Of a DNA stretch of 64,000 bases, positions 8,156 to 16,281 are shown one piece after another. Origin of the DNA: SAR86 cluster bacterium AG-313-D11. GTDB lineage: Bacteria; Pseudomonadota; Gammaproteobacteria; Magnimaribacterales; D2472. The position numbers were made by a program, and so were the translations under genes. Numbering within the stretch: position 1 is the stretch's first letter; each line of letters begins with the position of its first letter. The stretch lies in NCBI GenBank assembly GCA_003284215.1, contig QBVW01000001.1:1-64000 (forward strand). Reading direction: 5' to 3'. Below the pieces are notes generated by a model. It saw only the letters and a list, made by a program, of their open reading frames with translations. It was not told the origin of the DNA and did not search any database.

Positions 8156-9490
8156 ATGGGTACAAAACTTTATATTAAAACCTATGGTTGTCAAATGAAT
8201 GAATATGACAGCCAAAAAACATTAGAGATACTTAAAAAAGATCCTACGATTGAAGAAACAGATAATCCTAATGATGCGGATATTATTTTACTGAATACAT
8301 GCTCCATAAGAGAAAAAGCTGAAGAAAAAGTTTATTCAGAATTAGGAAGACTTAATAAATTAAAAAAAACTAACCCGAATTTAAAAATTGGCGTTGGTGG
8401 CTGTGTTGCTACTCAAGAAGGCAAGAATATTTATAAACGCGCGCCTTATGTTGATTTAATTTTTGGACCCCAAACCATTCATAAAGTCCCCTCTTTAATA
8501 AAAGAAGAAAATAAGATTAAAGCTATAGATGTTTCCTTTCCTATTGAGGAGAAATTTGATTCATTACCAGAGCCAGATGCAACAGGCGCATCTAGCTTTG
8601 TATCAATTATGGAGGGCTGCTCAAAATATTGCTCTTTTTGTGTTGTTCCATATACCAGAGGAGACGAGGTTAGCAGGAAGCCTGAGCAAATATTTGATGA
8701 AGTGGCAAGATTGGTTGAACAAGGAGTTTCAGAAATAGTCTTTGTTGGGCAGAATGTAAATGCGTATAAATATTCATTGGATGGGCGATTGCTTGGTTTA
8801 TCAGATTTAATTGAAGTATGTGGGAGCATTGATGGAGTTGAAAGAATTAGATATACAACATCACACCCATTAGAGATGACTGATGATTTGATAGACGCAT
8901 ATGGGCACGTTCCTCAATTAGTCAGTCATTTACATCTTCCTGTTCAATCAGGTTCGAATGATATTCTTACAAAAATGAAACGGAACTATTCCAGAGAAGA
9001 ATATATTGAAATCATAAATAAGTTACTCAATGTCAGACCAAATATCAAGATTTCTTCGGATTTCATCGTGGGGTTTCCCAACGAAACTGAGTTTGATTTT
9101 CAGCAGACTATGGATCTTATTGAAGAGGTTCAGTTTGATGCATCGTTCAGCTTTATCTATTCAGCAAGACCTGGTACACCCGCCTCTCAACTTGAGGATA
9201 TAGTCCCATTAGCATTAAAAAAAGAACGCTTATATATTCTTCAGAAACGTATTGATGAACTGCAGCTGGGCTATAGCAATGATCTCGTGAATACTATTCA
9301 GAGATGTTTGGTTACAGGAGTATCAAAAAAAGACGTTAATCAGTTGCAAGCAAGAACTGAGTGCAACAGAGTTGTAAATTTTGACTTCCAAAATATCAAT
9401 ATTCTAGGTAAATTAGTAGATATTGATATTACCAAGGCATACCAGCGTTCATTGACAGGCAAGATTTTCAATTCTGAAGGAGTTTCTTAA
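8156..9490 (+). CDS. miaB: tRNA-2-methylthio-N6-dimethylallyladenosine synthase MiaB
   Basis: A radical SAM methylthiotransferase of 444 residues from the ATG at 8156; the ORF track adds nine residues upstream that are not family-like. The N-terminal UPF0004 domain has its three cluster cysteines in YGCQMNEYD, LNTCSIREK and GVGGCVATQ. The radical SAM triad is CSKYCSFC, followed by a C-terminal TRAM domain. MiaB adds a methylthio group to i6A37 of tRNAs reading UNN codons. It heads the rightward miaB-ybeZ-ybeY-ybeX-lnt cluster typical of gammaproteobacteria. Confidence 0.96.
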   Translation: MGTKLYIKTYGCQMNEYDSQKTLEILKKDPTIEETDNPNDADIILLNTCSIREKAEEKVYSELGRLNKLKKTNPNLKIGVGGCVATQEGKNIYKRAPYVDLIFGPQTIHKVPSLIKEENKIKAIDVSFPIEEKFDSLPEPDATGASSFVSIMEGCSKYCSFCVVPYTRGDEVSRKPEQIFDEVARLVEQGVSEIVFVGQNVNAYKYSLDGRLLGLSDLIEVCGSIDGVERIRYTTSHPLEMTDDLIDAYGHVPQLVSHLHLPVQSGSNDILTKMKRNYSREEYIEIINKLLNVRPNIKISSDFIVGFPNETEFDFQQTMDLIEEVQFDASFSFIYSARPGTPASQLEDIVPLALKKERLYILQKRIDELQLGYSNDLVNTIQRCLVTGVSKKDVNQLQARTECNRVVNFDFQNINILGKLVDIDITKAYQRSLTGKIFNSEGVS

Positions 9491-9496
9491 AGCCTA

Positions 9497-10465
9497 ATGG
9501 CAGAAACAAACCAAAATCTCACGCAATTAAAGCTTGAACCAGCAAATACCAAAAACCTTAAATCTTTTGTTGGAGAATTAAACGGTAATTTAAAAATTCT
9601 TGAAAAAGGGTTTGGAGTTAAAATTTTTCAAAATGGAAATAAAGTAAGTATTTCTGGTAACGAAGAAAGTATTATAAAAGCTTCTAATGCAATTCAAGAT
9701 CTATATGCAACAACAACTCAAGGAATAGAGCTTTCCAAGGAAACCATCCAAATGGCAATAAATAAAAATGATGATATTAATCCCGCTCCTATCTCATCGA
9801 GCGGTAATGAATACATTATAAAGACACCCAGAAGAACAATTAAACCCAGGGGAAGAAATCAAAATAATTATCTGGGCAATATGAAAAATTTTGAGGTTAA
9901 TTTTGGGGTTGGTCCAGCTGGAACGGGAAAAACATATTTGGCAGTTGCAAAGGCTGTAGAGATGCTGGTTCAAGAGGAGGTTAAAAAAATTATTCTTATA
10001 AGACCTGCAGTTGAAGCTGGCGAAAAGCTTGGCTTTTTGCCCGGCGATTTATCGCAAAAAGTTGATCCTTATCTTAGGCCCTTATATGACGCATTATACG
10101 AAATGCTAGGATTTGAACAGGTAGTGCGGTTGCTAGAAAAAGAAATTCTTGAAGTCGCCCCGCTTGCGTATTTAAGGGGCAGGACCCTAAACAATGCTTT
10201 TATAATCATGGATGAAAGTCAAAACACTACTGTCGATCAGATGAAAATGTTTTTAACAAGGATGGGCTTTGGTTCATATGCTGTAATTAATGGAGATATG
10301 ACTCAAATTGATTTGCCAAAAAATATTGAGTCAGGGCTATCCCATGCCTTAAAAGTTTTGGATGGATTAGAGGATATTGGCTTTACAGTTTTTAATTCTA
10401 AAGATGTTGTTAGGCATCCATTGGTGAGAAAGATTGTGGATGCATATGACAATTTTGATCAATAA
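9497..10465 (+). CDS. ybeZ: PhoH-like ATPase YbeZ
   Basis: A 322-residue PhoH family P-loop protein. An N-terminal RNA-binding-like segment (about 1-75) precedes Walker A GPAGTGKTYLA and Walker B FIIMDESQN, with further conserved blocks IRPAVEAGEKLGFLPGD and INGDMTQIDLP. YbeZ acts with the RNase YbeY in rRNA processing and ribosome quality control. It starts six bases after miaB, and its end is overlapped by the start of ybeY. Length and neighbours match the E. coli miaB-ybeZYX-lnt locus. Confidence 0.95.
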   Translation: MAETNQNLTQLKLEPANTKNLKSFVGELNGNLKILEKGFGVKIFQNGNKVSISGNEESIIKASNAIQDLYATTTQGIELSKETIQMAINKNDDINPAPISSSGNEYIIKTPRRTIKPRGRNQNNYLGNMKNFEVNFGVGPAGTGKTYLAVAKAVEMLVQEEVKKIILIRPAVEAGEKLGFLPGDLSQKVDPYLRPLYDALYEMLGFEQVVRLLEKEILEVAPLAYLRGRTLNNAFIIMDESQNTTVDQMKMFLTRMGFGSYAVINGDMTQIDLPKNIESGLSHALKVLDGLEDIGFTVFNSKDVVRHPLVRKIVDAYDNFDQ

Positions 10466-10922
10466 AAAAGTGAGCCTTAATATTTTAAAACATCACTTTC
10501 AAGAGATCTCATCTGAGCTAGAGTCTAGGCTTGAGCTTTTAGCTGAGCATATTTTATTTGATCATCATGAGTATGAATTAAAAGTAAATCTTAAGCTTAT
10601 TTCAAGCAAGGAAATGATCAAATTAAATGGAGACTTCAGGGCAAAAGCATTAGATACAAATGTTTTATCTTTTCCTGTTGAAAAAGATATACAAAAAATT
10701 TCAGGAGAACTTGGTGATATAGCTATGAGCATGCCCTATCTCCAAAATGAGTCACAGAACTTGAATCGAGGCCTAGACGATCATATGATGCATCTATTAG
10801 CTCATGGAATATTACATTTAATAGGTTTTGATCATAAAAAATATCAGGAAGCCAATATAATGGAGGCTCAAGAGATAAAATACCTAGAGTTCTTTAAAAT
10901 AGCTAATCCTTACTTAATATGA
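10440..10922 (+). CDS. ybeY: Endoribonuclease YbeY
   Basis: A UPF0054 metalloprotein. The zinc-binding block HLLAHGILHLIGFDH (HxxxHxxxxxH type) is intact near the C-terminus, and VLSFPVEK plus GELGDIAMS match the family. YbeY takes part in 16S rRNA 3' maturation and 70S quality control. The ORF track starts at a TTG (10434); ATGs at 10440 and 10446 are better starts. All overlap the end of ybeZ by about 20-30 bases. The stop TGA overlaps the ATG of ybeX (ATGA). Confidence 0.95.
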   Translation: MHMTILINKKVSLNILKHHFQEISSELESRLELLAEHILFDHHEYELKVNLKLISSKEMIKLNGDFRAKALDTNVLSFPVEKDIQKISGELGDIAMSMPYLQNESQNLNRGLDDHMMHLLAHGILHLIGFDHKKYQEANIMEAQEIKYLEFFKIANPYLI

Positions 10923-11761
10923 TGAATCAAGATACTGAAAAAGATCAACCTCCGTCGAGTTTCTTAAATAAAATAAAACGTTTCTTTACGATCAAGCCAT
11001 CAAGCTTAGACGATGTGTCTGTGCTTTTAGAGGACGCACTTAGTGCAAGATTAATAGATAAAGAGGCTCAATTTATTGCAGAACGAGCTATTAGATTGGG
11101 AGACACAACTGTAAAAGAAATTATGGTGCCTAGGGTTGAGATGGTCATAATTGCGCCTGATGAAGATCCAATGGGGATGATTACTAGAATTATTGATTCT
11201 GGCCATTCTAGATATCCTGTGCTTGGGCCAGCTAAAAATGAAGTTCAGGGAATATTGCTTGCTAAAGACCTTCTACCTATTATCAATAAAGACTTAGAAG
11301 AATTTAATCTGGGCAATCTAATTAGAGAGATTAAAGTTGTGCCAGAATCAAAGAAAGCTGACTCACTGCTTGAAGAATTTAAAAAAGATCGATCTCATAT
11401 GGCTATAGTTATTGATGAATACGGCACAATATCTGGACTAGTAACCATTGAAGATATTTTAGAAGAGCTTGTTGGCGAAATAGAAGATGAACACGACTCA
11501 GATGATGAAGACCTAATTCAAGTTAGTGAGTATGAATATATCGCTGATGCAACATTGGAGCTAACAGAATTTGAAGCTAAATTTAACAAAAATTTTAATG
11601 GTATGGATGCAGAAACTTTAGCTGGACTATTTATTAACAAATTAGGGTTCCTTCCGAAGGTTGGCGATAAAATTGAACTGGATGACATGATTTTGGCAGT
11701 CACAGCTGCCGACAAAAGAAAAATAAAAAAAATTGGCATCACCATTAAAACAAATACATAA
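10919..11761 (+). CDS. ybeX: CNNM/CorC-type CBS-domain protein YbeX
   Basis: A 280-residue soluble member of the HlyC/CorC family: a basic N-terminus, two CBS domains from about residue 60 to 185 (VKEIMVPRVEMV, then AIVIDEYGTISGLVTIEDILEELVGEIEDE), and a C-terminal transporter-associated domain. The name CorC reflects an older link to cobalt/magnesium efflux; recent work ties YbeX to ribosome and magnesium homeostasis. It is translationally coupled to ybeY (ATGA) and overlaps lnt by 29 bases. A second ATG immediately follows the first. Confidence 0.93.
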   Translation: MMNQDTEKDQPPSSFLNKIKRFFTIKPSSLDDVSVLLEDALSARLIDKEAQFIAERAIRLGDTTVKEIMVPRVEMVIIAPDEDPMGMITRIIDSGHSRYPVLGPAKNEVQGILLAKDLLPIINKDLEEFNLGNLIREIKVVPESKKADSLLEEFKKDRSHMAIVIDEYGTISGLVTIEDILEELVGEIEDEHDSDDEDLIQVSEYEYIADATLELTEFEAKFNKNFNGMDAETLAGLFINKLGFLPKVGDKIELDDMILAVTAADKRKIKKIGITIKTNT

Positions 11762-13211
11762 AATCCCTTTAATTCAATATATATTTTTAGGATTTGTTGG
11801 CGCACTCTCTACCCTCGCTTTTAGTCCGTTTGATTTTAAGTTGGTCATCCCATTAACCCTATCAGTTCTTATTTTCTCTGTTATTAATTCATCAAATTTT
11901 ATCAATTCGTTGAAGCTTACTTTTTCTTGGGGAATGGGATATTGGATAAGTGGAACGGGGTGGTTAATAGTAAGTATTTACTATTATGGAAACACTCATT
12001 TGACAATATCTATTGCCATTATAATATTAATGGGAATATTATTGTCACTAGTATTTATTACCCCTTTTGCGGCTGTAAAACTCATAATATTTAACAGTAA
12101 TATATTTATTAATAGCCTTATTATTTCAAGCTGCTTGATGTTACTAGAGTTAGCTAGGTTTTTATTATTAGGTGGTTTCCCATGGCTATTACCAGGACTA
12201 GTATTTTTGGATACCTATGGTCAGGCTGTCATACCTAATTTTGGAGTATATGGAGCTTCATATATTATTTATTTTTTTTCATCATTTCTTGCTTTAAGCA
12301 TAGCTAACAAAAAGAATAATTTTGTATTTGTTGGATTGATCTTCCTGATAATATTCCTACCCTATCAAAAAAATAATAACGAAACTTTTGAAGAAAGTTT
12401 AAATCTTTCTATTATCCAACCCTCGTTAGATCCTTTTGATAAATATAAGCCTGGATCAGATACAAGTATCGAAAATACATTGATAAATTTAACAAATGAG
12501 AACAAAAGAGCAGATCTAATAATTTGGCCAGAATCACCCTTGCCCTATTTGAGCTCAAATCCAAAAATGGAAAAACTGATTGCAAGGATAGAAGAGGGTC
12601 CGACAGTTTTATCTGGATCATGGAAATATAAAAATAATAACCTATATAACTCAATGACTATTCTAGGCACTGACCAAACCTATTTAAAAAGGCATCTTGT
12701 ACCTTTTGGTGAGTATGTACCTTTTGAAAATACGCTTAGGGGATTGATTGAATTTTTTAATATGCCGATGTCATCATTAAACAGAGGAAGTGCTAATCAA
12801 GACCTTCTGAAATTTAAAGATTTCAGAATCTTGGGGATGATATGCTTTGATATTGCTTTTCCTTTAAGCTATTTGCAAGAGATAAGAGACTCTGATTTTA
12901 TAGTTAATATAAGTAACGATACATGGTTTGGAAGTTCGTTTGGGCCATATCAACATCTTCAGATTGTTAGAGCGCGTGCATTAGAGTCTAATAAATGGAT
13001 TGCAAGAGGAACATCAGACGGAATATCAACAATAGTCGATAATAAAGGAACAATTGTTTCTATATTAAAAAAGGGAGAAAGTGGCTTTTTAAATGGGACT
13101 ATATATAAAACATCTAAATCCAGTTTTTTCTATTTTTATGGCTTCCTTTTAGCGCCAATGTTATCGCTTATTGTGCTAATTAGTGTTCTTATATTAAGAT
13201 TGAGAGCATGA
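11733..13211 (+). CDS. lnt: Apolipoprotein N-acyltransferase
   Basis: A 492-residue inner-membrane enzyme with about six to seven N-terminal membrane segments, a periplasmic nitrilase-like domain and a C-terminal anchor. The catalytic triad fits Glu in WPESPLPYL, Lys in KRHLVPFGEY and Cys in MICFDIAFP. Lnt adds the third acyl chain to lipoproteins. The frame opens with a TTG inside ybeX (29-base overlap); no ATG occurs before the first membrane helix, so a non-ATG start is forced. Two residues after the Cys there is Asp where Glu is usual, a conservative change. The stop overlaps the next start (ATGA). Confidence 0.93.
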   Translation: MASPLKQIHKIPLIQYIFLGFVGALSTLAFSPFDFKLVIPLTLSVLIFSVINSSNFINSLKLTFSWGMGYWISGTGWLIVSIYYYGNTHLTISIAIIILMGILLSLVFITPFAAVKLIIFNSNIFINSLIISSCLMLLELARFLLLGGFPWLLPGLVFLDTYGQAVIPNFGVYGASYIIYFFSSFLALSIANKKNNFVFVGLIFLIIFLPYQKNNNETFEESLNLSIIQPSLDPFDKYKPGSDTSIENTLINLTNENKRADLIIWPESPLPYLSSNPKMEKLIARIEEGPTVLSGSWKYKNNNLYNSMTILGTDQTYLKRHLVPFGEYVPFENTLRGLIEFFNMPMSSLNRGSANQDLLKFKDFRILGMICFDIAFPLSYLQEIRDSDFIVNISNDTWFGSSFGPYQHLQIVRARALESNKWIARGTSDGISTIVDNKGTIVSILKKGESGFLNGTIYKTSKSSFFYFYGFLLAPMLSLIVLISVLILRLRA

Positions 13212-13741
13212 AACTTCTTACAATAATATTGATTCCAATTCTATCTTTATCATTACTTGCCGACTACTCTATAAACGTAAGCATCTCAGAACAAAGACTC
13301 TATTTACTTAGCGATGATGATATTGTTAGAAGTTATCCTATATCTAGTTCAGCTTATGGAGAGGGCCAGATAGAGAACTCGTTGAAGACTCCCCTTGGTA
13401 TGCATGAGGTACAAAAAAAAATAGGAACAAATGTTACTAAATACCAATTTTTTGTAAGCAGAGAACATATACCTCAGAAGGTCAATATTATCCATGAACC
13501 AATTGACTCCCCTGATGACTTTATTACAACGCGAATTATGTGGCTTACAGGTTTAACAGAAGGCTTTAACAAAGGTGAAAACGTTGACTCCTTTAATAGA
13601 TACATTTACATACATGGCACCCATGAAGAGGGGTTAATAGGTAAAAAAGCATCTCATGGATGCATCAGGATGCTAAATCATGATGTTTTAGAGCTTTTTA
13701 AGATAGTTCCAGCAAAAACAGCTGTAAATATCTATTTATAA
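13208..13741 (+). CDS. L,D-transpeptidase (YkuD domain), exported
   Basis: A 177-residue protein with a cleavable signal (MKLLTIILIPILSLSLLA) and a YkuD catalytic domain. The active-site signature is YIHGTHEEGLIGKKASHGCI, containing the conserved His and Cys (SHGCIRM). Such enzymes form 3-3 peptidoglycan crosslinks or attach lipoproteins to the wall in the periplasm. No LysM or other wall-binding domain is present, so this is a minimal version. It is coupled to lnt by an ATGA overlap. Which of the Ldt activities it has cannot be told from sequence. Confidence 0.9.
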   Translation: MKLLTIILIPILSLSLLADYSINVSISEQRLYLLSDDDIVRSYPISSSAYGEGQIENSLKTPLGMHEVQKKIGTNVTKYQFFVSREHIPQKVNIIHEPIDSPDDFITTRIMWLTGLTEGFNKGENVDSFNRYIYIHGTHEEGLIGKKASHGCIRMLNHDVLELFKIVPAKTAVNIYL

Positions 13742-13752
13742 GGTTTTTAGCC

Positions 13753-15912
13753 CTATACGCCACCCATATTAGCCATTTTAAAGCTTAACAACTCTGATCT
13801 ATCCTCTGGAGCAGGGGCTTCACCAAACGCACCTGATTCATCTGCCAGTTTTTTTAATAATGGTGCAGGCTCCCAGAAATTCTTATCTAACTCGGAGAAA
13901 TTACTCATTTTATTAATAACTTCTGATAAACCAAGTTGATTTGCATAGAACATTGGGCCGCCTCTCCATATTGGGAATCCGTAACCATTTATATAGACTA
14001 TATCCATATCACCAGATCTTTGGGCTACACCCTCTTCCAAAATCCTTGCCCCTTCATTTACAAGAGCTAAGATACATCTATCTATAATTTCTTGATCAGA
14101 TATTTCTCTTCTTTCTATATTATTTTGATCTGATATCTCTTTATATATAGCTTCATTTTCTGGAGCAGGATTTGGAGCCCTAGAGCCCTCTGAATAATTA
14201 TAAAAACCTTTAGAAGTTTTTTGACCGAATCTATCTTGTTCACATAAAGCATCTGAAATTTTATTAGCTAATGGAGTTTCCATATCAGCTAATTTTCTTG
14301 CTCTCCACCCAAGATCTAAACCAACTAAATCTAACATCCTGAATGGTCCCATGCTCATACCAAATGATTCTAAAGCACTATCAATTTGATTTGGTAACGC
14401 CCCCTCAAGCAGCAACATATTCGCTTGATGTGTATAACCAGCTAACATTCTATTCCCAATGAAGCCAGGAGCATTTAGTGAGACAACAGCTGCCTTACCC
14501 ATCTTTTTTCCAATAGACATTACAGTAGCCATAGTTTCATCTGAGGAGTCTTTTCCTCTAACAACCTCAAGCAACCTCATAACATTTGCTGGGCTAAAAA
14601 AGTGAGTACCCACTACTTTTCCAGGCCTATTCGTTGAGGCAGCTATTGCATCAATATCTAAACCAGAAGTATTAGATGCAAGAATAGCGTGATCATTAGT
14701 AACTGTGTCTAAGGTCTTAAATATTTCTTGTTTTAAATCTAGATTTTCATAGACAGCTTCGACTGCAATATCAACATTGGATAGGTCTTCATATGAAAGA
14801 GTTGGGGTAATCAAACCCATCACAACATCTTTTTGTTCTTGAGACATTCTGCCTCGATCTACCATCATTTGATAATTCTTTTCTATAACTCCCATTCCTC
14901 TTTCTAGGTTCTTTTCATCTTGATCAAGAATTAAGACAGGGATGCCAGCATTTGCAAAATTCATTGCAATACCTCCACCCATTGTTCCTGAACCTACTAT
15001 TCCAGCTGAACCAATTGGAAGGAGGGGAGTATCTTTGGGGACATCAGAAATTTTTGAGGCAGCACGTTCGCCAAAGAAGATATGGATCATTGCCTCACGT
15101 TGAGGATTCATTAAACATTCTAAAAAATATTCAGACTCTTTTTTCATTCCAATATCAAAATCATCTTCATTAATTGCAGCTTCAACACAAGCTATAATTT
15201 GGCCAGGTGCAAACTGTCCTCTTCTAGTTTTTGCTGCTAATGCTTTAGCCTCTGCAAGCACATTATCATCGCCTCTTGCTTCAAGCACCTTTTCATTTTT
15301 ATCTCTTACCTTGGGATGCACCTCTGATCCAATTTTCTCCTGAAGAAACACAATTGCGTCATCCATAAGAGAGTTTTCTGAAATTGCATCAATTACCCCT
15401 TGTTGCAGTGCCTTTTTAGCTGAAAGAGGGGTTCCAGCAATCATCATTTTTAAGGCTTGTGAAGGTCCGATTAGTCTTGGGAGCCTTTGTGTACCGCCTG
15501 CGCCTGGTAATAAGCCCAAATTTACCTCTGGAAGGCCGACTATAGCCTTATTTGTTCCCATTCTGTAATTACATACAAGTGCAGTTTCTAGACCTCCCCC
15601 AAGAGCAGTACCATTTATAGCTGCTAAAACGGGTTTTTTGCTATATTCAATCTCTTTTAGTGCTGTATGGAGGTCTGGTCCATCAGGTGTTTGACCAAAT
15701 TCAGAGATATCTGCTCCAGCTATAAAAGATCTTCCTGCTCCAGTAAGAATAATTCCTTCAATTGAATCATCTTCATTAGCTTTAGTTATATATTCTGATA
15801 AGCCGGCTCTAACACCGCTACTTAGGGGATTAACTGGTGGATTGTCTACCTCTAAGATAGCAATATTCCCGCTAGTACTATAATTTACCTTACCTTTTAA
15901 TTCGTTTGTCAT
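13753..15912 (-). CDS. FadB-like bifunctional enoyl-CoA hydratase/3-hydroxyacyl-CoA dehydrogenase
   Basis: A 719-residue fusion. The N-terminal crotonase domain shows AGRSFIAGADISEFG (oxyanion hole), GTALGGGLETAL and GLLPGAGGTQRLP. The NAD-binding dehydrogenase domain begins near residue 300 with GIVGSGTMGGGIAMNFANAG, followed by two C-terminal 3HCDH domains (SNTSGLDI, THFFSPANVMRLLEVV, GFIGNR). It carries out hydration and oxidation in fatty-acid beta-oxidation. The usual partner thiolase (FadA) is not adjacent, so it may belong to a FadJ-like or short-chain pathway. Length is typical. It faces the Ldt gene with an 11-base gap. Confidence 0.93.
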   Translation of the reverse strand: MTNELKGKVNYSTSGNIAILEVDNPPVNPLSSGVRAGLSEYITKANEDDSIEGIILTGAGRSFIAGADISEFGQTPDGPDLHTALKEIEYSKKPVLAAINGTALGGGLETALVCNYRMGTNKAIVGLPEVNLGLLPGAGGTQRLPRLIGPSQALKMMIAGTPLSAKKALQQGVIDAISENSLMDDAIVFLQEKIGSEVHPKVRDKNEKVLEARGDDNVLAEAKALAAKTRRGQFAPGQIIACVEAAINEDDFDIGMKKESEYFLECLMNPQREAMIHIFFGERAASKISDVPKDTPLLPIGSAGIVGSGTMGGGIAMNFANAGIPVLILDQDEKNLERGMGVIEKNYQMMVDRGRMSQEQKDVVMGLITPTLSYEDLSNVDIAVEAVYENLDLKQEIFKTLDTVTNDHAILASNTSGLDIDAIAASTNRPGKVVGTHFFSPANVMRLLEVVRGKDSSDETMATVMSIGKKMGKAAVVSLNAPGFIGNRMLAGYTHQANMLLLEGALPNQIDSALESFGMSMGPFRMLDLVGLDLGWRARKLADMETPLANKISDALCEQDRFGQKTSKGFYNYSEGSRAPNPAPENEAIYKEISDQNNIERREISDQEIIDRCILALVNEGARILEEGVAQRSGDMDIVYINGYGFPIWRGGPMFYANQLGLSEVINKMSNFSELDKNFWEPAPLLKKLADESGAFGEAPAPEDRSELLSFKMANMGGV

Positions 15913-15929
15913 AATTATCTCTAGATTAA

Positions 15930-16056
15930 AATTTTCAATCTGAAATTATATATTTTTTTACAGCATTAGGCTCAAATATGTTGTTTCTGCATTAATTTAT
16001 TACAAAATAAATAAATCTTATATATTAAAATAATTTAAATTTATTTATCATTTATA
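15930..16056. other. AT-rich intergenic sequence between the fadB-like gene and the 16.1-kb RNA locus
   Basis: Part of the only gap above 300 bases in the window (15913-16281). These bases are almost pure A/T with short runs of TTTATT, TAAAT and ATATA. They probably hold the leftward promoter of the fadB-like gene and UP-element-like sequence for the rightward promoter at 16057. I see no ORF, tRNA or long repeat in this part. Confidence 0.6.
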
Positions 16057-16084
16057 TTGATATATGATTATAAATATATATAAT
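16057..16084 (+). promoter_or_regulatory. Predicted sigma-70 promoter for the 16.1-kb RNA
   Basis: TTGATA (16057-16062) and a perfect TATAAT (16079-16084) are separated by 16 bases, with A/T-rich sequence upstream. Initiation would fall near 16090, exactly at the start of the inverted repeat that follows. This spacing and the agreement with the structured region support the call, but it is prediction only. Confidence 0.6.
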
Positions 16085-16088
16085 GATG

Positions 16089-16167
16089 TTTATCAACACT
16101 TCTCCCCCCCTATGATTTGTTGATAAATCTCTGGAATCATGGAGGGCTTCGGCCCTCCATATCTTTT
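16089..16167 (+). ncRNA. Candidate structured small RNA or attenuator leader with C-rich loop and possible pseudoknot
   Basis: Three pairings can be read directly. P1: TTTATCAACA (16089-16098) with TGTTGATAAA (16118-16127), ten perfect pairs. P2: 16106-16117 with 16135-16146, twelve positions with one mismatch and one G-U pair; its 5' strand lies in the P1 loop, which makes an H-type pseudoknot with P1. T: ATGGAGGGC (16139-16147), TTCG loop, GCCCTCCAT, then ATCTTTT, an intrinsic terminator. P2 and T use the same bases and exclude each other. The P1 loop contains seven consecutive C. The RNA is either a free small RNA of about 75 nt or a leader controlling the 29-codon ORF and the glutathione peroxidase. 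It matches no riboswitch family I recognise. Confidence 0.55.
16139..16167 (+). terminator. Intrinsic terminator with UUCG tetraloop
   Basis: A nine-base-pair perfect stem, ATGGAGGGC/GCCCTCCAT, is capped by TTCG and followed by ATCTTTT. The T tract is short, but the G/C-rich stem and stable tetraloop stand out in AT-rich DNA. It lies upstream of, not after, the next reading frames, so it ends the small RNA or acts as an attenuator. Confidence 0.7.
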
Positions 16168-16181
16168 AAAAAAGGTTAATT

Positions 16182-16271
16182 ATGAAAGCAAAGTTTGTCG
16201 AAAAAGTTGAATTAGTCACATTAGTTTCAATATTCATATCTTCTGTTTACGCTATATCTCCATTGGTGTAA
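16182..16271 (+). CDS. Possible 29-residue leader or small membrane peptide
   Basis: A short ORF, too short for the track, reading MKAKFVEKVELVTLVSIFIS and nine more residues to TAA. It has a charged N-terminus and one hydrophobic stretch long enough to span a membrane. It begins 22 bases after the terminator stem and stops ten bases before the glutathione peroxidase ATG. AAAGG lies upstream as a weak Shine-Dalgarno. It could be a small membrane protein, a leader peptide or chance; there is no homology that I can recognise. Confidence 0.35.
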   Translation: MKAKFVEKVELVTLVSIFISSVYAISPLV

Positions 16272-16281
16272 TATTTAAAGG

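Noticed and set aside
16039-16130. Possible replication origin: AT-rich stretch with two inverted TTATCAACA sequences
   Set aside because: The sequences differ from the DnaA box (TTATCCACA) in the core, only one pair exists, and no dnaA, dnaN or mnmG is near; the pairing is better explained as an RNA stem.
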